This document shows positions 46,142 through 57,326 of a DNA stretch of 64,000 nucleotides, one piece after another. The notes beneath the pieces are model-generated. The model searched no databases. It was not told the origin of the DNA and worked only from the letters and a program-made list of their open reading frames with translations. Origin of the DNA: Legionella antarctica (lineage in GTDB: Bacteria; Pseudomonadota; Gammaproteobacteria; Legionellales; Legionellaceae); assembly GCF_011764505.1 (NCBI RefSeq), contig NZ_AP022839.1:1595001-1659000 (forward strand), read 5' to 3'. Numbering within the stretch: position 1 is the first letter of the stretch; every line of letters starts with the position of its first letter. Position numbers and translations under genes: made by a program.

Positions 46142-47770
46142 TCACAATCCTGAATAATTAGGTCCTCCACCGCCTTCTGGTGCACACCAGACAATATTCT
46201 GGCGAGGATCTTTAATATCGCAGGTTTTACAATGGATGCAGTTCTGAGCATTAATTTGTAATCTCGGGCCTTTTTCTTCCTCCACAATTTCATAAACCGC
46301 AGCAGGGCAGTAACGGCTTTCTGGAGAGGCATAAGCAGTTAAATTAACATCTATGGCTAATTTAGGATTCTTTAGTTTTAGATGACAGGGTTGGTTTTCT
46401 TCATGATAGGTATTGGATAAAAAAACAGATGAAAGTTTATCGAAAGTGAGTACTCCATCAGGCTTGAGATATTTAATTTTTTTTGCTTTTTCAGCTGAAA
46501 TAAGACTTGTATGATCCGCATGATTACTCAATGTCCAAGGCGAGTATCCACGGGTAATATAAGTTTCGAAAGCGGCATTAATTAAACCTGGAATTAGCCC
46601 GTATTTAAATCCCGGCCTGATGTTCCGTACTGAATGGAGCTCTTTAGCTAACCAGGATTGGTTTACTTTTTCCAGATAACTTTTTAACTCAAATTGAGTT
46701 TTATGCTCATGGCTCAATTGCTCAAAACAGGATTGTGCTGCGAGCATGCCTGATTGCATGGCTGTATGGATGCCTTTGATTTTGGGAACATTGAGAAAGC
46801 CCGCCGCATCACCGATTAATACTCCTCCGGGAAAGGAGAGTTTAGGTAGCGACTGCCACCCGCCTTCATTAAGAGCACGAGCTCCATAGCCTATTCGTTC
46901 TCCACCTGTTAAAACAGACTTGATTAAGGGATGGTTTTTAAAGCGCTGTAACTCTTCAAAGGGATTTAGCCAAGGGTTTTTGTAATCCAAACCGATAACA
47001 AAACCAACGGCCACACGTTGTTTGGAAAGGTGATAGATAAAAGAACCGCCATAGGTTGCCTGATCAAGAGGCCAACCAACTGTATGAATTACTGTTCCGG
47101 GTTGATGTTTTTTCTCATCTACTTGCCATAACTCTTTAATTCCTATGCCATAAGTTTGAGGTTGCACATTATCTCTTAGATGATAATGAGCCATAAGACT
47201 TTGACTTAACTGTCCACGGCAGCCTTCAGCAAATAATGTTTGTTTGGCTAATAAACGCATGCCCGGTTGATAATTATTGGTTTCTTTACCGTTTTTATCT
47301 ATTCCCACACTACCTGTGGCAACCCCGATAACTTGATTTTGATCATTGTAAATAACTTCCGCACCGGCAAATCCTGGATACAGTTCACACCCTAAAGCCT
47401 CAGCCTGGTTCGCAAGAAACAGGCATAGCTCGCCAAGACTAATAATAAAGTTTCCCTGGTTGCGCATGGGTTTGGGGGTAGGCAATTTGAAAGATTTTGA
47501 TTGGGTTAGAAAATAAAAGAGATCGTTATTAACTGGGGTATCCAAAGGAGCTTCTTGCCAGGTATGGGGTAATAATTCTTGCAAACTTTTTGGTTCAAGT
47601 ACCGCTCCTGAAAGAATATGTGCTCCTATTTGTGCTCCTTTTTCCAAAATACAAATAGAAATTTCTTTTTTAGCTGCAAAGGCCAACTGCTTTAATTTAA
47701 TCGCTGCAGCTAAACCTGACGGACCGGCTCCGACAATGATTACATCAAATTCCATGGTTTCTTGTTCCAC
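46142..47770 (-). CDS. electron-transfer flavoprotein:ubiquinone oxidoreductase
   Basis: This 542-residue flavoprotein has an N-terminal FAD-binding FDVIIVGAGPSGLAAAIKL, mid-protein VLIGDAAGFLNVPKIKGIH, and a C-terminal 4Fe-4S site with CIHCKTCDIKDPRQNIVW and a fourth Cys in WCAPEGGGGPNYSG. ETF-QO passes electrons from acyl-CoA and amino-acid dehydrogenases through ETF to the quinone pool. The length is normal for the family. The start at 47770 and a second ATG five codons later are both possible. Confidence 0.93.
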   Translation of the reverse strand: MEQETMEFDVIIVGAGPSGLAAAIKLKQLAFAAKKEISICILEKGAQIGAHILSGAVLEPKSLQELLPHTWQEAPLDTPVNNDLFYFLTQSKSFKLPTPKPMRNQGNFIISLGELCLFLANQAEALGCELYPGFAGAEVIYNDQNQVIGVATGSVGIDKNGKETNNYQPGMRLLAKQTLFAEGCRGQLSQSLMAHYHLRDNVQPQTYGIGIKELWQVDEKKHQPGTVIHTVGWPLDQATYGGSFIYHLSKQRVAVGFVIGLDYKNPWLNPFEELQRFKNHPLIKSVLTGGERIGYGARALNEGGWQSLPKLSFPGGVLIGDAAGFLNVPKIKGIHTAMQSGMLAAQSCFEQLSHEHKTQFELKSYLEKVNQSWLAKELHSVRNIRPGFKYGLIPGLINAAFETYITRGYSPWTLSNHADHTSLISAEKAKKIKYLKPDGVLTFDKLSSVFLSNTYHEENQPCHLKLKNPKLAIDVNLTAYASPESRYCPAAVYEIVEEEKGPRLQINAQNCIHCKTCDIKDPRQNIVWCAPEGGGGPNYSGL

Positions 47771-48152
47771 ACCTTCTCCTACTTACAAAAATTAAAATGA
47801 TCGCTTTTATACAAGGTAATATCAAGATTAACTTTGATTATTGCTGTCAACTAAAGGTTACATGAGGATTAACAAAGCACTTTGATGAATCAAAATCCTA
47901 TTTTATGTAATTCCTAACTGTCTGCTTACGGGGACCTGCCATATGCTTCGATACAAGCTGTGTAAGATACGATCTTTTTGGTATTACTGTATAAAAAAAT
48001 CGCTCAGGAATTGTCTGCGTTTATGGACTCTACAAAGAACTTAACTATACTTCAATGAGATTATTTATTCTTTGCATATAAGGACTGATATTGTTGTTAA
48101 AACATAAGTTAAAATGGTTGATGTTGGTAGTCACTAATTATAGGTATTCCTA
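47771..48152. other. 382-bp intergenic region, no gene recognised
   Basis: This is an AT-rich divergent spacer between the ETF-QO gene (minus) and the ABC transporter gene (plus). It must hold both promoters, but I see no consensus pair that I would defend, and no ORF or strong hairpin. Confidence 0.4.
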
Positions 48153-49957
48153 ATGAACAATGAATATAAAAATTCACTTCAATTGCCTAAAACAATCGGT
48201 CGTTTTTTCTGGCACTTTATCAAAAAACAACGCGTGGCTTTTATTTTTTTCTATTGGCTCCCACTGTTATGGTGCTGGAAAATAATGTTATTCCTTATTC
48301 ATTAAAAATGATTGTTGATGCTCTAGGAACTCATTCCAAAGGGGAGCCTGTTTTTTCTCTTCTTGCTCCAGCTTTATGGGTTGGTGGAGGAGCCTGGTTA
48401 GGAATGGTAGTTATTGTAAGACTTCAAAATTGGTGGCAGGGCTATGTTATACCCAGATTTCAGGCAGATGTACGTATGTCTGTTTTTGATTATCTGAACA
48501 AACAATCTTATCAATATTTTTCTAATGAAATGGCGGGCAGTCTGGCGAATAAAGTTAACGACTTGCCACGTGCTCTTGATTCCATTTTTATGATTATTAC
48601 CTGGTATGGTGTGGCAGCCTTTTCATCGATTATTGTCGCTTTAATTTTAATGTGTACCATTAATGTTTGGTTTGCAATTGTTCTGGGCGCCTGGATTATA
48701 ATTCAGCTCCTGATTAGTTATAAACTATCAAAAAAAGTCGATCAGTACTCCATTGACAATGCTGAAGATAAAAGTGAACTTAGTGGTAAAATTGTTGATA
48801 GTTTAAGCAATGCAAATGCGGTTAAGCTGTTTGCACGACGCACAGACGAATTAGCTTATGTTTCTGTAAGTCAAAATAAAGAAGAAAAAAGTAATAAAAA
48901 ATTAACGATTTATATGAATATATTTCGTTTGTATTTAGATATCCCAGTCACAATAATGCTGGGTACTATGGTCTATTTACTGATCACATTCTGGCAACGG
49001 GGCATAATTACTACGGGTGATTTCGTTTTTATATTTAATGTCTCTTTTGTCATCATGTCGCAAATCTGGTATCTGTGCCATGCAATGGCAGAATTATTTC
49101 GTGAAATAGGTATTGCCAGACAAGCCTTGGCACTTCTTAGCGTGCCTATAGAAATTGAGGATATTCCTGGTGCCAAGGCTTTAGAAGTAACCGAAGGTAA
49201 GATAGAGTTTGTGAATGTAGCGTTCCATTACAATCGAGGAAAAAAAGTATTTGAAAATAAATCCGTCATCATTAAACCAAAACAACGTGTCGGATTGGTG
49301 GGATTTTCAGGAAGTGGAAAAACTTCTTTTATTCATCTAATTCTGCGTTTTTTTAATATTGAGTCGGGTCGAATACTTATTGATGGTCAGGATATCAGTC
49401 AAGTGTCCCAAGATTCTTTGCGTTCTGCTATTAGTATGATTCCGCAAGATACAAGCTTGTTTCATCGCTCTCTGATGGAAAATATTCGCTATGGTAATCT
49501 CAATGCAACGGATGAAGCAGTATATTTAGCTTCCAGACAAGCATGTTGTGATGAGTTTATTTCTTTATTGCCTGAAGGGTATGATACGTTGGTCGGAGAG
49601 AGAGGAATTAAATTATCGGGTGGCCAGAGACAGCGTATTGCTATTGCTCGTGCCATTTTAAAGAATGCCAAACTGGTGATATTGGATGAGGCCACCTCCC
49701 AACTTGATTCACTCACAGAAGAGAAAATACAAAATTCCCTATGGCGACTAATGGAAAACAAAACCACAATAGTTATCGCTCATCGGCTATCGACCTTATT
49801 ACATATGGATAGAATATTAGTATTTGAACAAGGTAAAATTGTTGAAGATGGTACTCATGTCGAATTAATAGCTAAAAACGGTTTATATAAATCAATGTGG
49901 GATGCACAAGTAGGTGGATTCTTGCCTGAATCTGATAAAGAAGGGTGGGATGAGTGA
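48153..49957 (+). pseudogene. ABC transporter (permease-ATPase fusion), frameshifted at a T7 run
   Basis: The ATG at 48153 opens MNNEYKNSLQLPKTIGRFFW and continues to VAFIFF. After seven T (48244-48250) the frame is lost. One extra T would join it to LLAPTVMVLENNVIPYSLKM, which then runs intact to 49957, about 600 residues. The permease part has several helices. The ATPase has Walker A GFSGSGKTSF, signature LSGGQRQRIAIARA, and Walker B LVILDEATS. It is an MsbA/HlyB-like exporter half. The single lesion in a homopolymer may be phase variation or a sequence error. Confidence 0.8.
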
Positions 49958-49985
49958 ACTGTTCAAATTGCAATTGAGGGATCTT

Positions 49986-50303
49986 ATGTTAGTAAGAAAA
50001 TGTCTCCAGGCTTTGTTTATTTCAATTAGTTTTTTATCCACAGCAAATGCCAAGCGTTGCGGAGAAAAACTGGTTTATGCAGGAGACAGCGAGTTTGATG
50101 TTTTTTCTAAATGTGGTGAGCCGCTGAATAAGCAAATATATGATCAACCAGTACCTCAATATAATACTTATGGCTACCAGATAGGAGTTATTAACAATTC
50201 CGTATCTAAATGGATTTATCAAAAATCACCGGCAGAATTTCAATATGAATTGATTTTTGATGCTGGCGTGTTAAAGGAAATTAATGCGAATCGAAATCCT
50301 TGA
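49986..50303 (+). CDS. DUF2845 secreted protein
   Basis: This 105-residue protein has a signal peptide (CLQALFISISFLSTANA) and a mature part with RCGEKLVYAGDSEFDVFSKCGEP, the DUF2845 motif with paired cysteines. The ATG at 49986 follows GAGGGATC. It lies 28 bp after the ABC transporter gene and may be in its operon. Periplasmic; function unknown. Confidence 0.75.
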   Translation: MLVRKCLQALFISISFLSTANAKRCGEKLVYAGDSEFDVFSKCGEPLNKQIYDQPVPQYNTYGYQIGVINNSVSKWIYQKSPAEFQYELIFDAGVLKEINANRNP

Positions 50304-50347
50304 TCTATAATTTAAACTAATTTTTAATTATTCAAATAAGGAATCTG

Positions 50348-50728
50348 ATGAATATTTTATTGGGGTGTGTATTGATGAGCCTTTCAATTATAGTCAATGC
50401 CGGCGTTGGTGATGATGTAACATTAGATGTAGATGCTTCCCAGAGTAGTTTTGTAGTGCAATTAGCAGCAAATCCAACAACGGGTTTTCAATGGAAAGTA
50501 GTAAAATTTGATAAAAAATTATTCAGTTTACTTAGTAGTCATTATAAAAAACCTCAAACTAATCTAATTGGCGCAGGTGGAGAGATGTTCTTCACATTTA
50601 CCTTGAATAAAGGCAAAAGTTATCCTGCGAAAACCAATATCGTATTCAAATACGCTCGCTCTTGGGAAGCTGATAACAGTACTGTAAAAAATGTTACTGT
50701 GAATTTCGTAAAGACTCCAAAGAGTTAG
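50348..50728 (+). CDS. chagasin-like cysteine protease inhibitor (I42)
   Basis: This 126-residue exported protein has a signal peptide (about 1-20). It contains the loop motif NPTTGFQWKV and later GAGGEMFFTFT and RSWE, which together form the three inhibitory loops of chagasin-family inhibitors of papain-like proteases. It would act in the periplasm or outside the cell. A bidirectional terminator follows. Confidence 0.82.
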   Translation: MNILLGCVLMSLSIIVNAGVGDDVTLDVDASQSSFVVQLAANPTTGFQWKVVKFDKKLFSLLSSHYKKPQTNLIGAGGEMFFTFTLNKGKSYPAKTNIVFKYARSWEADNSTVKNVTVNFVKTPKS

Positions 50729-50747
50729 TAGATTTGATTTGTATTTT

Positions 50748-50780
50748 TTTTTCCCGTATTAGTCCTGCGATACGGGAAAA
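50748..50780. terminator. bidirectional intrinsic terminator
   Basis: A perfect 11-bp stem, TTTTCCCGTAT with ATACGGGAAAA, has a 10-base loop, with T-runs on both strands. It lies between the convergent chagasin-like gene and the malic enzyme gene. Confidence 0.85.
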
Positions 50781-50790
50781 ACCAAGACCT

Positions 50791-52521
50791 CTAGGGGGAC
50801 ACTTTTCTAAATGGCAAATATCTAGGTTCCCAAAACATATCTTCTACAATTTTTTTAATATCTTTATCCTGATTTTTTTGAGCATAACCTGAGTTAATCG
50901 CACATTGCGCTACAGCAATTGCTATTTTTTTAGCAACATTTTGCGCATCATCCAATGACGGTAATAATGGTAAGAAACTGTCTTTTTTACTCGGAGCAAA
51001 TTGGCATAGGGTTGCTGAAGCAGCCAAAATCATTTCTTTAGTCAATCTTGAAGCACTAACAGCTAAAATACCTAAACCTATTCCAGGAAAAACGAGTGCA
51101 TTATTGCATTGAGCCACCTCGAGCAGGCGATTCTGGTATTCAATAGGAGGAAAGGCTGTTCCTGTAGCAATAAGTGCTCTTCCTTGGCTCCAGATTAATA
51201 TATCGGCAGGTTGTGCCTCACATTTTTCGTCAGGATTCGACAATGGGAAGATAATGGGGCGCTCGCAGGTTGAGGACATCATTTCAACAATATCTTGAGA
51301 GAAAGCACCGGTTTGTGCAGAGCAGCCAATGAGAATTGTAGGCTTTACATGTCTTACTGTATCGGTAAGAGAGGGATGTGTCTTGTCATTGATTTGCCAT
51401 GATGCGATTTCTTCAGGTTTACGTCCATATGGTTTTTGTGCATCAGTAAGCTCCATATCGCTACTGAGCAGTAAACCTTGTCTGTCGATTAGCCAAAATC
51501 TTTGATAGGCCTCTTCAACACTTAATCCATCCCGAACCATTGCATCTATGATCTGATCGCTTATTCCTGTTCCTGCAGAACCCGCACCAAAAACAACGAT
51601 TTTTTGATCGTGCAGTTTTACACCAGTTACATCACAGGCGGCCAGCAATGCGGCTAATGTAACTGCTCCTGTACCTTGTATGTCATCGTTAAAGGTACAT
51701 AACTCATCCTGGAATTGATCAAGAATACGCCTAGCATTTCCTCGTCCGAAATCCTCCCAATGCAGAAAGGCATTGGGAAATTGTTTGTGAATTTCGTTTA
51801 CAAAAGTCAAAATAAAATCATTGTAATCGGCGCTATTGATACGAGGATGGCGACAACCCAGATACATGGGATCGTTTAATAAGTCCTGATTATTAGTACC
51901 CACATCAAGAAAAACCGGAAGTGTTCGTGTTGGATCGATACCCCCACATAAACTATAAACCATCAGTTTTGCCACCGGGATATCCATGCCGCCTATGCCC
52001 TGATCACCAATACCAAGAACACCCTCACCATCAGTGACAACAATAAGGTCAATATCTGGATTAGAGCGATTACTTATTATCTCTTCAATTTGATTCTTAT
52101 CAGAATGAGCAATGTATAAACCTCTGGGTTGTCTGTATTCGTGACTGAATCTTTTCACAGCAGTCCCAACAATAGGGGTGTATATAGTGGGTAGCATTTC
52201 ACTTAAATGCCGGCTTAAAAGCTTATAAAAAAGAACCTGATTTTTATCATGCAGGTTATTCAAATAAATATTTTGTTTCAGTCGTGTAGTATAGACTGAA
52301 TACTGAAGATAGGCCCGTTTTACTTGTTCATCCAAGGTTTCCACACGGTTAGGCAATTTGCCTAATAAGCCAAAGGCTTTCCTTTCTTCATGAGTGAAAG
52401 CTGTGCTTTTATTGAGTTGTGGTGTAGTAAGCAGGGGCTTTCCAGATAATGAAGTTTGTATGTACAGTTCCCCGGTTTGGGGGTCACGAATTAATTTAAA
52501 ATCAAGCATGGGAGTTCTCAT
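50791..52521 (-). CDS. NAD-dependent malic enzyme
   Basis: This 576-residue enzyme has the N-terminal YTTRLKQNIYLNNLHD and TIYTPIVGTAVKRFSHEYR, the catalytic IVVTDGEGVLGIGDQGIGGM, the metal site HWEDFGRGNARRIL and FNDDIQGTGAV, and the nucleotide-binding VVFGAGSAGTGI. It is of the MaeA (SfcA) large type and decarboxylates malate to pyruvate. The length is as expected. It is a single gene. Confidence 0.95.
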   Translation of the reverse strand: MRTPMLDFKLIRDPQTGELYIQTSLSGKPLLTTPQLNKSTAFTHEERKAFGLLGKLPNRVETLDEQVKRAYLQYSVYTTRLKQNIYLNNLHDKNQVLFYKLLSRHLSEMLPTIYTPIVGTAVKRFSHEYRQPRGLYIAHSDKNQIEEIISNRSNPDIDLIVVTDGEGVLGIGDQGIGGMDIPVAKLMVYSLCGGIDPTRTLPVFLDVGTNNQDLLNDPMYLGCRHPRINSADYNDFILTFVNEIHKQFPNAFLHWEDFGRGNARRILDQFQDELCTFNDDIQGTGAVTLAALLAACDVTGVKLHDQKIVVFGAGSAGTGISDQIIDAMVRDGLSVEEAYQRFWLIDRQGLLLSSDMELTDAQKPYGRKPEEIASWQINDKTHPSLTDTVRHVKPTILIGCSAQTGAFSQDIVEMMSSTCERPIIFPLSNPDEKCEAQPADILIWSQGRALIATGTAFPPIEYQNRLLEVAQCNNALVFPGIGLGILAVSASRLTKEMILAASATLCQFAPSKKDSFLPLLPSLDDAQNVAKKIAIAVAQCAINSGYAQKNQDKDIKKIVEDMFWEPRYLPFRKVSP

Positions 52522-52587
52522 AAGATAGCGTTACTAGCTGACTGGTGATAATATCGGTTTTTTGTAGTTTACATCAAGAGGTTGTGT

Positions 52588-52968
52588 ATGAATAAGTACT
52601 TGGTGGTGATTTTAATAGCTCTTGGATTAACTTCTTGTAACGTGAAAAATGAGCAATATTACCTATCTAACCCTAAAGAATTGCAAAAAGCGCTTAAAGC
52701 CTGCCCTAATCAAACCCCACAGGGATTGAGCTGTCAGCAACTTGAGCAAATTGGCGGTCGAATGAATCGATTAGCCTATCAATTGCAATCAAATCCTCAA
52801 GCGTTTGGAAATAAGATTTTGGTGCTGCAACAAGCGATTTCTAATCAGCAGTTGGCATTAAAAAAGAACAGCTCGAGTAAGGAATTACAAGCATCGCTGG
52901 CACTAAATCAGCGTAATTTAGTCGACTATATGGCAGTAGTAAAATGGCTGGAATCACCTGAGAGTTAA
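52588..52968 (+). CDS. small lipoprotein upstream of surE
   Basis: This 126-residue lipoprotein has the signal [12 protein letters not shown], with lipidated Cys at residue 17. The mature part contains [20 protein letters not shown] with a Cys pair, followed by a helical region. The ATG at 52588 is 6 bp after AAGAGG. It lies 2 bp before surE and is presumably co-transcribed with it. No known function. Confidence 0.75.
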   Translation: MNKYLVVILIALGLTSCNVKNEQYYLSNPKELQKALKACPNQTPQGLSCQQLEQIGGRMNRLAYQLQSNPQAFGNKILVLQQAISNQQLALKKNSSSKELQASLALNQRNLVDYMAVVKWLESPES

Positions 52969-52970
52969 TA

Positions 52971-53723
52971 ATGAGAATATTAGTTAGTAACGATGACGGT
53001 GTTTTGGCACCGGGAATCAAAATATTAGCCAATCAGTTAGCTACTGTTGCAGAGGTTGAAGTTGTTGCTCCAGATAGAAATCGAAGTGGCGCCAGTAATT
53101 CCCTAACCTTGACGCGCCCGTTGAGGGTCAGACAATTAGAGAATGGTTATTATAGCGTTGAAGGTACGCCAACCGATTGCGTTCATTTGGGTTTAACCGG
53201 TTTTTTAGATCCTGTAGCTGATATGGTAGTTTCCGGTATTAATGAAGGTGGGAATTTAGGTGATGATGTTCTTTACTCAGGCACTGTTGCTGCAGCGATG
53301 GAAGGTCGATATCTGGGGTTTCCAGCCATAGCTGTTTCTATGGTGGGTGATACGATAAAACATTACGAAACTGCTGCGCTTATTGTCAGGCAACTGGTAA
53401 CGCAATTAAGTATGAACCGACTGCCTTCGCAAACTATTTTAAATGTTAATGTACCTGACTTGCCCTTAGATCAAATTAAGGGTTTACAAGTAACTCGATT
53501 GGGTACCCGCCATAGTGCTGAGCCCATTGTTAAAGAATATGATCCCAGAGGCCGGCCTATTTTTTGGATTGGTCCACCCGGAATGGAAGCAGATGCTGGT
53601 GCTGGAACTGATTTTTACGCAATCAGTACAGGATATGTGTCGATTACACCACTTCACTTGGATATGACCCATTATAAGATGTTCGATCAACTGGCAAACT
53701 GGCTGGATGGGATTAATCTTTAA
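52971..53723 (+). CDS. surE: SurE 5'/3'-nucleotidase
   Basis: This 250-residue protein has the N-terminal [16 protein letters not shown] with the metal-binding Asp pair, then [12 protein letters not shown] and [20 protein letters not shown]. These are the SurE active-site blocks. It hydrolyses nucleoside monophosphates and aids survival in stationary phase. It is adjacent to nlpD and rpoS, as in many gammaproteobacteria; pcm is absent here. Confidence 0.95.
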   Translation: MRILVSNDDGVLAPGIKILANQLATVAEVEVVAPDRNRSGASNSLTLTRPLRVRQLENGYYSVEGTPTDCVHLGLTGFLDPVADMVVSGINEGGNLGDDVLYSGTVAAAMEGRYLGFPAIAVSMVGDTIKHYETAALIVRQLVTQLSMNRLPSQTILNVNVPDLPLDQIKGLQVTRLGTRHSAEPIVKEYDPRGRPIFWIGPPGMEADAGAGTDFYAISTGYVSITPLHLDMTHYKMFDQLANWLDGINL

Positions 53724-53790
53724 AAGAAGTACTGCTCAACGAACGATTGATTCCTAATTTGAATAAATGATGTATCTGAGACTATAAATA

Positions 53791-54534
53791 ATGCTTATAC
53801 GATGCAAAAATTTTTTTTGTCTGTTTCTCATAATAATTCTTGCCGGCTGTGGGGCAAGAAATGGGCTTGCCCCGGTATCGGAATTAAAATGGCAATCCTT
53901 TTCTAAATATCAAAAAAAACATACAGTTCGACGCGGTGAAACTCTATATGCCATAGCATTTCGCTATGATACTGATTTCAGGACACTGGCCCGCATCAAT
54001 CGTGTAAGGCCACCTTATGCTTTAAGAGTGGGGCAGGTATTGAACCTACAAGGCATTCAACACAGAACCTCTCTAGCCAAACCAGCATATTCTCGAAGAT
54101 ACTTACGTCCAGTTACCCAAGCAAAGCAAAGAGTAATTTATTCGCCAACTCATAATGCTCGTTCTTCTTCCGGATGGATGTGGCCAGTAACTGGACGTGT
54201 CGTGACGACCTTTATACCAAATCAAGGCAAGAAAGGCATAAATATTGCTTGTAAAAAAGGTGAAAAAGTCCATGCCTCCTCTGGCGGAGTTGTGGCGTAT
54301 GCTGGAAGTGGTTTGGCTGGATACGGAAACTTGATTATCATAAAACATAATAATGAATATTTAACAGCATATGGAAATAATGCAAAAAATTTGGTTTCAG
54401 AAGGTCAGAAAGTTAAAATGGGTCAGATTATTGCTGAAGCGGGAGTGATTGACCGAAAGTACTGGGGTGTTCATTTTGAAATCAGAAAAACAGGAATACC
54501 GGTCAATCCATTGAATTATCTACAAAAAGGTTGA
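53791..54534 (+). CDS. nlpD: NlpD-like lipoprotein with LysM and degenerate LytM domains
   Basis: This 247-residue protein has a lipoprotein signal IIILAGC. The LysM domain (about 48-88) has HTVRRGETLYAIAFRYDTD, and the C-terminal M23/LytM domain (about 130-245) has GYGNLIIIKHNNEYLTAYG. The first metal motif reads KGINIACKKG, so the catalytic His and Asp are missing. This is as in E. coli NlpD, an activator of amidases rather than an enzyme. It lies directly before rpoS. Confidence 0.9.
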   Translation: MLIRCKNFFCLFLIIILAGCGARNGLAPVSELKWQSFSKYQKKHTVRRGETLYAIAFRYDTDFRTLARINRVRPPYALRVGQVLNLQGIQHRTSLAKPAYSRRYLRPVTQAKQRVIYSPTHNARSSSGWMWPVTGRVVTTFIPNQGKKGINIACKKGEKVHASSGGVVAYAGSGLAGYGNLIIIKHNNEYLTAYGNNAKNLVSEGQKVKMGQIIAEAGVIDRKYWGVHFEIRKTGIPVNPLNYLQKG

Positions 54535-54619
54535 CATATAACTTGTAGTTATAGCAACAATAGACATGTTGAGAAGTATTATAGATTTCAAGACATGGCG
54601 AAACATTATAGGTGAAACA

Positions 54620-55651
54620 ATGAACGAGGAAGAAGAACCAATTAAAGAGACGGACGTTAAAGATGAAGAATGGTCCGAGCCTGATGAGAATTCACTTTTG
54701 AACGAAGATGATGTTGAATTGACGATTAAAAAAGCTGAAGAAGAGGAAGAGGCGGCTGAAATCCCTGATTTCTCTGACGATGTTGCTTTTCCATCATTTC
54801 ATAAAGGCAAAAATGTTGCCAAGGCTATGGATGCTACTCAGCTTTATTTAAGTGAGATTGGTTTTTCCCCTTTACTTAGTGCTGAAGAAGAAGTTCATTA
54901 TGCCACTCTGGCATTGCAAGGTGATATCGCTGCACGAAAGAAAATGATCGAATCCAACTTGCGTTTAGTAGTTAAAATTTCACGTCGTTATCTTAATCGT
55001 GGTTTGCCTTTGCTTGATTTAATTGAAGAGGGCAATCTTGGTTTAATGAAATCAGTTGAAAAATTTGATCCTAACCGTGGATTCAGATTTTCAACTTATG
55101 CAACTTGGTGGATTAGGCAAACTATAGAGCGCGCCATAATGAATCAGACGCGAACTATTCGTTTACCAATTCACGTTGTAAAAGAGCTCAATGTGTACCT
55201 TCGAGCAGCAAGACAACTCACTCAAAAGTTGGATCATGAGCCTTCACCAGAAGAAATTGCAGATATGGTAGATAAACCTTTAGAGGATGTACAAAAATTA
55301 CTGGGTTTAAACGATAAAGTGACCTCTGTTGATACTCCTATAGGTTATGATGAAACTAAATCGCTATTGGATACTATAGCTGATGAAAACAGCGTTAATC
55401 CTGCAGAATTACTGACTAACGAAAATCTGCGTTTACACATTGAATCTCTTTTAGATAAATTAACTGAAAATCAGCAGCAAGTGATTGCCAGAAGATTTGG
55501 TTTACGAGGTTTTGAAAAAGCAACCTTGGAAGATGTGGGGAAAGAAATTGATTTAACCCGTGAGCGAGTTCGTCAAATACAGGTTGAGGCTTTAAAAACG
55601 CTACGAACCTTATTAGAAAGGGTTGGATTGACTCAGGAAGATTTGTTTTAA
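54620..55651 (+). CDS. rpoS: RNA polymerase sigma factor RpoS
   Basis: This 343-residue sigma factor has an acidic N-terminus, region 1.2 ([17 protein letters not shown]), region 2 ([36 protein letters not shown]), region 3 and region 4 ([32 protein letters not shown]). The start is placed at 54620 (MNEEEEP), behind AGGTG. An upstream in-frame ATG at 54566 is possible. In Legionella RpoS governs the switch to the transmissive phase. Confidence 0.95.
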   Translation: MNEEEEPIKETDVKDEEWSEPDENSLLNEDDVELTIKKAEEEEEAAEIPDFSDDVAFPSFHKGKNVAKAMDATQLYLSEIGFSPLLSAEEEVHYATLALQGDIAARKKMIESNLRLVVKISRRYLNRGLPLLDLIEEGNLGLMKSVEKFDPNRGFRFSTYATWWIRQTIERAIMNQTRTIRLPIHVVKELNVYLRAARQLTQKLDHEPSPEEIADMVDKPLEDVQKLLGLNDKVTSVDTPIGYDETKSLLDTIADENSVNPAELLTNENLRLHIESLLDKLTENQQQVIARRFGLRGFEKATLEDVGKEIDLTRERVRQIQVEALKTLRTLLERVGLTQEDLF

Positions 55652-55712
55652 TTTGCAGTTAAATGTAGCCCCACTGCTATCTGCTATTAAGGTAAGGATT
55701 TTTCAAATTTAC

Positions 55713-55813
55713 CTCGATCCGTTCGGGCTGAGGAGAGGCGGTAGCTTCGTCTCGAAGCCTTGGTGCAAGGCTTCGAGATGGCGTAAACGCCTCCTCAGCC
55801 CGAACGGATCGAG
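55713..55813. repeat. palindromic repeat A flanking hmgA
   Basis: The outer arms CTCGATCCGTTCGGGCTGAG and the inverted CTCAGCCCGAACGGATCGAG enclose a second stem with CTCGAAGCCTT and AAGGCTTCGAG. The unit is about 100 bp and lies between the convergent rpoS and hmgA 3' ends, so it could terminate both. A related copy lies on the other side of hmgA. Confidence 0.85.
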
Positions 55814-55822
55814 ATAAAATTC

Positions 55823-57079
55823 TTACACCTGGCTCTCAAATTGAGCTTCAAATCCTTGCCAACAATTGATGTAATCAGCCTGCAGACTTGGATGGTGTTT
55901 CGCTTGGTCGGTAATTTGCCATACTTCTCTTGTTTCAAACATAAAGGCTAATGAATCACTGTATTCGGGCTTCAGATCCACAGAAGCCGCTTGCTCATAA
56001 GACAAGTAATCTGGGCCATGGGGTGTCATACGATTATGAATGCTAACCCCTCCCTTTATAAATCCTCCCTTTTTTGCATCGTACTCTCCCCGGATCAGTC
56101 CCATTAATTCACTCATATAATTTCGATGAAAATAGGGAGGTCTAAAGGTATGTTCAGCTACCATCCAACGTGGCGGGAATATAACAAAATCCAAATGAGC
56201 TACACCAGGTGTATCACTTTCCGAGGTTAAAACAGTAAATATAGAGGGATCAGGATGATCAAAGCTCACGGTGTTAATGGTATTAAATAAAGCAAGATCA
56301 TAACTGTAGGGTGCATAATTACCATGCCAGGCGACCACGTTAAGGGGTGAGTGATTACCTGATGCAAACCATAATTTATTTTGATGTTTACAGATCAGGG
56401 TGGTATCCGCCTTATCTTGTTCAAATGCAGCGACTGGATAGTTGAAATGGCGCGGGTTAGCTAAACCATTGGCACCAATTGGCCCAAGTTGAGGTAAAGT
56501 GAGCGGACTACCACCATTTTCACAAAGATAACCTTTAGCTTCCTTACCAATAACTTCTACTTTAAATTTAATACCGCGTGGAATCACCGCAATCAAACCG
56601 GGACAAAGATTTAAGCAGCCAAACTCAGTATGTAAATTAATTTCACCCTCATAAGCTACAAACAACATCTCACCATCATTGTTGGCAAAATACTTATTAT
56701 CCATGGATTGATTGCAGCAGTAGAGGAAGGCATTGATCAAATGACTTCCTGCAAGGTGAAAAAGTCCATCAATGAAATCACAGTTAATTTGGGCGCTTGA
56801 ATAAAGAGGAGACCAACGTGAAGGATTAGGGGATTGTTCTTCAGCAAAAGGTTGAATCACCGTTTTTTCATAAGGATAATAAGTTCCTTGTGCGACTGTT
56901 GGAAGAATTCGATAGAGCCAGCTACGAAGATTATTATGTCGAGGACGAGTAAAGGCAGTACCGCTCAACTGCTCGGCGTATAGGCCCAAATTACACTGTT
57001 GTGGAGAGTTTTGCTGAGAAGGTAATGCACCTTCAATGGCTTGACTATGATGATAATTACCAAATCCTTGCAAGTACAT
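55823..57079 (-). CDS. hmgA: homogentisate 1,2-dioxygenase
   Basis: The protein has 418 residues. It has [19 protein letters not shown] at the N-terminus, [18 protein letters not shown], the iron-site regions [19 protein letters not shown] and [18 protein letters not shown], and [14 protein letters not shown]. The enzyme opens the homogentisate ring in tyrosine breakdown. Its loss or limitation gives the brown pyomelanin known in Legionella. Normal length, intact. Confidence 0.95.
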   Translation of the reverse strand: MYLQGFGNYHHSQAIEGALPSQQNSPQQCNLGLYAEQLSGTAFTRPRHNNLRSWLYRILPTVAQGTYYPYEKTVIQPFAEEQSPNPSRWSPLYSSAQINCDFIDGLFHLAGSHLINAFLYCCNQSMDNKYFANNDGEMLFVAYEGEINLHTEFGCLNLCPGLIAVIPRGIKFKVEVIGKEAKGYLCENGGSPLTLPQLGPIGANGLANPRHFNYPVAAFEQDKADTTLICKHQNKLWFASGNHSPLNVVAWHGNYAPYSYDLALFNTINTVSFDHPDPSIFTVLTSESDTPGVAHLDFVIFPPRWMVAEHTFRPPYFHRNYMSELMGLIRGEYDAKKGGFIKGGVSIHNRMTPHGPDYLSYEQAASVDLKPEYSDSLAFMFETREVWQITDQAKHHPSLQADYINCWQGFEAQFESQV

Positions 57080-57326
57080 TCGTGGGCTCCTTGAGAGTTT
57101 TTCACCGTTCTGGCTAGAATAGTCTAAAAAAGTTAAAATTGTCGATAGTGATTCATTGCTTAGACGTTCTTTTTAATGATAGAGCAATGTATAATCTTTA
57201 TAATACAATTCGAATATTATTCTGAATTTTCTGTAAGGTCTTTTGTCGGGTCGAGAAATTAATAACCGTCAAGCTGAGAGATTTTTTGATCAGTAGCTGT
57301 TTTTTGATCAAAAACTTACGCAGATG

